Shown here: piece by piece, positions 59,901 to 64,000 of the stretch
Layout of the letters: every line of letters starts with the position of its first letter
How positions within the stretch are numbered: the first letter of the stretch is position 1
NCBI GenBank assembly: GCA_963705495.1
Contig: CAVPJQ010000015.1
Location: 1 to 64,000 of the forward strand
From: DATBVX01 sp963705495
GTDB lineage: Bacteria; Pseudomonadota; Gammaproteobacteria; Steroidobacterales; Steroidobacteraceae
Reading direction: 5' to 3'
Length of the DNA stretch: 64,000 nt
Notes under the pieces: model-generated
Database searches by the model: none
What the model was told of the DNA's origin: nothing
What the model saw: only the letters and a program-made list of their open reading frames with translations
Made by a program: the position numbers and the translations under genes

Positions 59901-60237
59901 TGGGCGCGATCCGCGTGCCTTGTGCGGGAATCCCGCAATCGACCTTGCGCTCAACCCGCAATTGCAACCACATGCCTGATTGCATCGATCAGGGTGTGCG
60001 CTGATTCACGGGCAAGTTGAGACAGCACGCCTAGATTCGCCCGCGAGGAATACAGGGAACACACGCTCCGGACGGAACCAGCACACATGGCGGCAAGGAC
60101 AGCCTGCAACGCGACCACCCCAGCCAACACGGCTCACCCTGCGCGGTCGCAATTTTTCACCCCTTCGGTTTGGCACCACGCGCCCGTGTGGCTGCGCTCG
60201 GCGCACTCGTTCCCGCAGTTTCACGGAGGAAACTTCG
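59901..60237 (+). other. Leader region of the CsrA-like gene, rich in GGA
   Basis: 337 bases with no gene. On the plus strand GGA trinucleotides recur, notably in GAGGAATACAGGGAAC, CCGGACGGAACC, GCAAGGACAGC and the ribosome site ACGGAGGAAAC. CsrA-type proteins bind GGA in loops, so self-regulation is possible. A small GCGGG-AAT-CCCGC hairpin near 59925 could follow yciK. Confidence 0.4.
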
Positions 60238-60474
60238 ATGCTGCTCATCGCCCGCCGCATTGGTGAATCGATCCAGATCGGCCCGGACATCGAGATCAAG
60301 ATCGTGCACGCGAGCCGTTCGCGTGTGATGGTGGCCGTAGCCGCGCCGCGCGACCTCAAGATCTGGCGAACTTGCGCCCACAGCGCAAAGAAACCCGCAG
60401 AAGAGATCCCCACTCCGGAACGTGCAGCCAATGAGACGATTCGGCGGCGCTTCAAGCTCGTCCCCGGTGGATGA
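60238..60474 (+). CDS. Divergent CsrA/RsmA-like RNA-binding protein with C-terminal extension
   Basis: 78 residues from ATG 60238 with GGAGG eight bases upstream. It aligns to E. coli CsrA without gaps: RR at 6-7, GE at 9-10, IG at 14-15, AP at 36-37 and R44, the key RNA-binding arginine. Differences are large: L4 is I, H43 is W, and the GVKGNQVRIGV loop reads VHASRSRVMVAV. About 30 extra residues (KPAEEIPTPERAANETIRRR) follow the core. A paralogue rather than the main CsrA is likely. It leads a run with an EAL and a GGDEF protein. Confidence 0.75.
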   Translation: MLLIARRIGESIQIGPDIEIKIVHASRSRVMVAVAAPRDLKIWRTCAHSAKKPAEEIPTPERAANETIRRRFKLVPGG

Positions 60475-60493
60475 CAGGCAGGGAGATCGTTCC

Positions 60494-61678
60494 ATGGAAT
60501 CGGGCCGCAATCGTGTCTTGATCGTCGCCGAGGACTACCAGTTTCTCGACACGCTCTATGGAGCGGGGCCTGCCATCGTGCACGAATGGCACGTCGCTGA
60601 CTCGTTGCAGCTTCTGCGGGAGCTCGCCGATCCAGCCCCGCTCGCCGTGGTCGTCGACCTCGAAGCTCCCGGCATCGACTCTTTGCAGGCACTGGAGTTG
60701 CTCGCCAATCTTCAGCTGGCCACGCAAGTGGTGCTGCTCAAGGGTGGCGACATGCGCAAGCTGTCCAATGCGCTGCGCGCCGCGACGGCACTGGCGCTCG
60801 ACGTCGCCGGCACGCTCGAGCGACCACTCATGATGAGCGACCTGTCGACGCTTCTCGCGCGGCACGTTGCGGCGTCGACGCCTATCGCCCGTGAGGAGAT
60901 CGCGCAGGCGATTGGCCGCCATGAACTGCTGCTGCACTATCAACCGATTCTCGCGCGCCGACGCAATCGCTGGGTGATTCGCGGTGTGGAGGCGCTCATT
61001 CGCTGGCAGCATCCGCGGCGCGGATTGCTGTATCCGGGACAGTTTCTCAAGGTCGCGGAGAGCGCGGGCCAGCTGCCAGCGCTGACCGATTTCGTGTTCG
61101 AGGCAGCGGTGCAGCAGGCAGGCCTGTGGCAGAAACAGGGCCTGGAACTCGCGATGGCCATCAATCTCGCGCCGACCGTGGTGCGGGACGGCGGATTTCT
61201 GGACCGCTTCATGCAGACATTGCGCGAACACCGCGTAGCGCCTGAACACATTACGCTCGAGGTGATCGAGGCAGCTTCGCTCAGAGATCGCGAACTGGTG
61301 CGCGACGTGCTGAGCCGACTGCGCCTGCACGGTGTGGCCCTGTCGCTCGATGATTTCGGCACCGGCTATTCCTCACTGACCGAGCTTTGCCGCCTGCCCT
61401 TCAACGAGATCAAGATCGACCGCGCCTTGATTCACGATGTGCCGGACGTTCGCGAGGCCTCGACAATTGTTTCGGCGATCATCGAGCTTGCCCACCGCCT
61501 GTCGATGCGCGTGTGCGCCGAAGGCGTCGAGACTCAGGCTGCCTTCGAGTATCTCGCCGAAGCCGGCTGCGACTCCATGCAGGGCGTTCTATTCGCCCAA
61601 CCCATGTCCGCGGGCGATGTGGAGCAACTCATCGCGCGGGGCGAGGATCGCACGCCGGCAGGCGTCGCAGCAGGCTGA
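60494..61678 (+). CDS. EAL-domain cyclic-di-GMP phosphodiesterase with receiver-like N-terminus
   Basis: 394 residues from ATG 60494 behind AGGGAG. Residues 8-125 resemble a receiver: VLIVAED, D55 in VVVDLEAPGIDS, but the switch lysine is replaced (GTLERP), so phosphorylation is doubtful. The EAL domain (about 135-385) keeps the catalytic set: E166 of VEALIRW, NLAPT, LEVIEA, DDFGTGYSS, EIKIDRA and AEGVETQ. It should hydrolyse c-di-GMP to pGpG. It is 20 bases after the CsrA-like gene and 33 bases before a diguanylate cyclase, so opposing enzymes are co-transcribed. Confidence 0.9.
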   Translation: MESGRNRVLIVAEDYQFLDTLYGAGPAIVHEWHVADSLQLLRELADPAPLAVVVDLEAPGIDSLQALELLANLQLATQVVLLKGGDMRKLSNALRAATALALDVAGTLERPLMMSDLSTLLARHVAASTPIAREEIAQAIGRHELLLHYQPILARRRNRWVIRGVEALIRWQHPRRGLLYPGQFLKVAESAGQLPALTDFVFEAAVQQAGLWQKQGLELAMAINLAPTVVRDGGFLDRFMQTLREHRVAPEHITLEVIEAASLRDRELVRDVLSRLRLHGVALSLDDFGTGYSSLTELCRLPFNEIKIDRALIHDVPDVREASTIVSAIIELAHRLSMRVCAEGVETQAAFEYLAEAGCDSMQGVLFAQPMSAGDVEQLIARGEDRTPAGVAAG

Positions 61679-61711
61679 CGGCCACTGCCATCGCAACGGA
61701 CGCGAATCTCC

Positions 61712-64000
61712 ATGGCAATCGTTCAATCGGCTGAAGGGGGCGTGGGGCCGATCACGCGCTCCCTGAGCGCGCGCCTCGTGGTCCTGGTGGTCGAGGAGTC
61801 GGCCGAAGAAGCAGCCCGGATCACTGGCGAGCTGGAACGCTCGGGCTATACGGTGGCTGGCGAGCACGCGCGCAACCCCGAACAGCTGGCTGCTGCGCTC
61901 GACAAGGGGAGCTGGGACGTCGTCATCTGCAGCAGCGGTGATTCAGCGGCGGTCGACGGAGTCGCCGTTGTGCAGGCGCTGCGCGAGCGACAGCTCGAAA
62001 CCCCGGTGGTGTTCCTGACCGATGCCTCCGATGAGGTCACGAACCTCGAATCGATCGCAGCGGGTGCGGAGGATGTACTCAAGCGGGAAGACCTGTATCG
62101 GCTGCCATACGTTGTGGGGCGCATCCTGCAGCATCAGCAGATCCGCCAGGACCAGGCATCCATGCTGCGGACCGGACGTCTCAGGATCCACCGTCGCCGC
62201 GGCTTCGGCATCCGAGTTGCTCTCGCCGCATTCTTGCTGACGTGCGCGCTGGCGCTCACCGCACTCTGCGTTTGGCTCGGCGCGAGCAGCCACCTGGCGG
62301 CGGACCTACGCCTGCAGGCCCAGATTGAGGAAGGTACGGAAATCGTCGCGTTACTGGTTCAGCAACTGGTCGACGACGGGAGCGAGCTGGGCAGAGTGGC
62401 GGATCGTTCCGCGCTTCAGGCGAACCTCACGGCCATCGCCCTGGCGCATGCCCGTGAGATCCAGATCATCGATCCCAGCGCGCGGATATTTGCCGACTCT
62501 TCGCCGGCGCGCGCCGGGCAGCCGGTACGCGGAGAGGTACTGGATGTGATCGCTCAGATCCTGAAAGGCGGCCAGCCGCGCACCTTCGTCGCTGCGACGA
62601 GAGGCGAACTACCACTCACCTACTTGCGTGCCACACCAATTCAGGCAAGGAATGGCGCCATCGTCGGCGCGGTGCTCGTCGATTACACCACCGAGCGACT
62701 CGAGCTCAGTCGCGAGATCACGCAACAGGTACGCGCCGCAAGACTGGTGGCCGGCACGCTTGCCGCAGCGCTGCTGATCTGCCTGGCTTTCGGCACATTC
62801 CTGTACGTCGTCAGACCCATCGAGCGCCTGCGCGACGCCGCGGCCAAGCTGTCGTCGGGCTCGCTCGATATTGAAGTGCCGCGCGGTCCAGCCGAGCTGG
62901 GTGATATCGGCGTTGGCATCGACACGCTGCGCAAGCGCCTCAAGAAGAGCGTGCTGGCGCGTCAGTCGGACATGGTGCAGCGATTGCGCGCGGAGGAGGC
63001 GCTGCGCCAGTTGCATCTGCGCCTGCGCGATCAGATCGACGCCACGCAGTCGCGCGCCCGGGAGTTCACGTTGCTCGCCCAGATGGGTGCGTTGCTGCAA
63101 GCGTGCGCAACACGCGAAGAGTCCTATCGGATCGTTTCCCGGTTTGCCGGCGAGCTGTTTCCCGGTTTCTGGGGCGCGGTGTACCTGGGCGGCGCTTCAC
63201 GCGAGCGGTTTGAACCGGTTGCTCACTGGGGCTCCAGCACCGCACCAGCGACAGTAATAGGCACCCTGGATTGCTGGGCGCTGCGTCGGGGCCAGGCTCA
63301 CGTCGTGCATGCTTGCGGTCAGGAGCTACGCTGCACGCACCTCGACACCAGTGAATCGGCGGACACCCTGTGCGTTCCCCTGATGGCCCAGGCCAGCGCG
63401 ATCGGCGTGCTGTGCATGCGTCGTCAGGACCCGGGCGCCGGCCAGACAGCGCTCCCGCAGGCACTTGCAGAAGCAGCCTCGGAGCAGATTTCCCTTTCGC
63501 TCGCCAACCTGATGCTGCGCGAGGAATTGCGCGAGCTTTCAATTGCCGACCCGCTCACGGGGCTGCACAACCGGCGCTTCCTGGTGCAGATGTTGACCCG
63601 CGAGATTGAACGCGCCGAAGCCGAGAAGAGCACCATCGGGGTGATCATTGCCGACATCGACTTCTTCAAGCGCATCAATGATCGCTTCGGACACGACGGT
63701 GGCGATGCGGTGCTCAAGGGAGTGGCGCAGGAGCTGCGCAACACGATGCGCGGCACCGACATCACCTGCCGCATGGGCGGGGAGGAATTCGCGGTTCTGC
63801 TTCCAGGGGCCTCGTTTGCGATCGCCCAGCAGCGTGCAGAGGAGCTGTGCCGTGCCGTCGCCGCGCTGCGCGTGCGTCACCTGGATGCTGGCTTGCCGCC
63901 AGTGTCGCTGTCATGCGGCGTGGCGATCTACCCTGATCACGGCAGTACCGTGGACACGCTGCTGCGGGCTGCCGATCAGGCGCTGTACCGGGCCAAGCAA
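61712..64000 (+). CDS. Diguanylate cyclase with pseudo-receiver, membrane, HAMP, GAF and GGDEF domains (partial)
   Basis: Open from ATG 61712 to the window edge, 763 residues seen. Residues 21-140 look like a receiver but the phospho-acceptor position is serine (VVICSSGDS, S74), so it is a pseudo-receiver. Two membrane helices (about 167-190 and 345-367) bracket a periplasmic sensor. A HAMP linker (RPIERLRDAAAKLSSGSLDIE) and GAF-like region lead to GGDEF at about 605 onward. The active site GGEEF (689-693) and inhibitory site RGTD (680-683) are intact, so it should make c-di-GMP under product inhibition. The last residues are outside the window. Confidence 0.9.
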   Translation, partial: MAIVQSAEGGVGPITRSLSARLVVLVVEESAEEAARITGELERSGYTVAGEHARNPEQLAAALDKGSWDVVICSSGDSAAVDGVAVVQALRERQLETPVVFLTDASDEVTNLESIAAGAEDVLKREDLYRLPYVVGRILQHQQIRQDQASMLRTGRLRIHRRRGFGIRVALAAFLLTCALALTALCVWLGASSHLAADLRLQAQIEEGTEIVALLVQQLVDDGSELGRVADRSALQANLTAIALAHAREIQIIDPSARIFADSSPARAGQPVRGEVLDVIAQILKGGQPRTFVAATRGELPLTYLRATPIQARNGAIVGAVLVDYTTERLELSREITQQVRAARLVAGTLAAALLICLAFGTFLYVVRPIERLRDAAAKLSSGSLDIEVPRGPAELGDIGVGIDTLRKRLKKSVLARQSDMVQRLRAEEALRQLHLRLRDQIDATQSRAREFTLLAQMGALLQACATREESYRIVSRFAGELFPGFWGAVYLGGASRERFEPVAHWGSSTAPATVIGTLDCWALRRGQAHVVHACGQELRCTHLDTSESADTLCVPLMAQASAIGVLCMRRQDPGAGQTALPQALAEAASEQISLSLANLMLREELRELSIADPLTGLHNRRFLVQMLTREIERAEAEKSTIGVIIADIDFFKRINDRFGHDGGDAVLKGVAQELRNTMRGTDITCRMGGEEFAVLLPGASFAIAQQRAEELCRAVAALRVRHLDAGLPPVSLSCGVAIYPDHGSTVDTLLRAADQALYRAKQ

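Noticed and set aside
60165..60195. Sigma-54-like TGGCAC at 60171 ahead of the CsrA-like gene
   Set aside because: No TTGC follows at the required spacing, so the -12 element is missing.

Overview
The window is high-GC chromosomal DNA from a gammaproteobacterium. The evidence is gene order: thrS-infC-rpmI-rplT-pheS-pheT-ihfA-merR with a tRNA-Pro(GGG) beyond it; gyrA-serC-serA-pheA-hisC-aroA-cmk-rpsA-ihfB-lapA-lapB; and ubiG-phosphatase-rmuC-yciK. A Steroidobacterales, Nevskiales or Xanthomonadales type lineage would fit, but sequence reading alone cannot settle the genus.

Layout. 1-4.3 kb (minus): an exported HAD phosphatase cut by the window edge, then two response regulators and a sensor kinase with an ABC-type periplasmic binding domain. 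4.4-9.9 kb: an envelope cluster of exported proteins (small helical protein, DUF2950, DUF3300, DUF4136, DUF3313) and an outer-membrane protein. 9.9-16.1 kb: an aromatic-acid type module with 4-hydroxybenzoate 3-monooxygenase, MarR regulator, hydratase/hydroxyacyl-CoA dehydrogenase, MFS transporter and a divergent amidohydrolase. 16.2-23.3 kb (plus): AsmA-like protein, an exported repeat protein, a QseBC-like two-component pair and a MucD/DegQ protease. 23.3-28.6 kb: a class III cyclase-TPR protein with a small partner, bounded by a tRNA-Pro gene on one side and a decayed copy of its 3' half on the other, then a subtilase-like protease. 28.9-38.3 kb (minus): merR, ihfA, pheT, pheS, rplT, rpmI, infC (AUC start), thrS, tRNA-Val, uvrB. 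38.4-43.4 kb: aminotransferase, tRNA-Asn, histone-like basic protein, galU, ComEA-like protein, lapB, lapA. 43.4-54.9 kb (minus): a nested inverted-repeat element, then the amino-acid, replication and translation cluster from ihfB to gyrA. 55.1-59.9 kb (plus): mtaD-like deaminase, ubiG, mupP/gph, rmuC, yciK. 59.9-64 kb (plus): a divergent CsrA-like protein, a c-di-GMP phosphodiesterase and a diguanylate cyclase cut by the window edge.

Three single-base frame disruptions lie within about 5 kb of the accessory part (near 5058, 9056 and 10099); I noticed none in the housekeeping half. They are either sequence errors or decay. The most interesting observations are the aromatic module, which resembles the hydroxycinnamate beta-oxidative (Cou-type) route; the tRNA-Pro fragment bounding the cyclase locus; the divergent CsrA beside c-di-GMP enzymes; and the 120-bp nested inverted repeat between ihfB and lapA.
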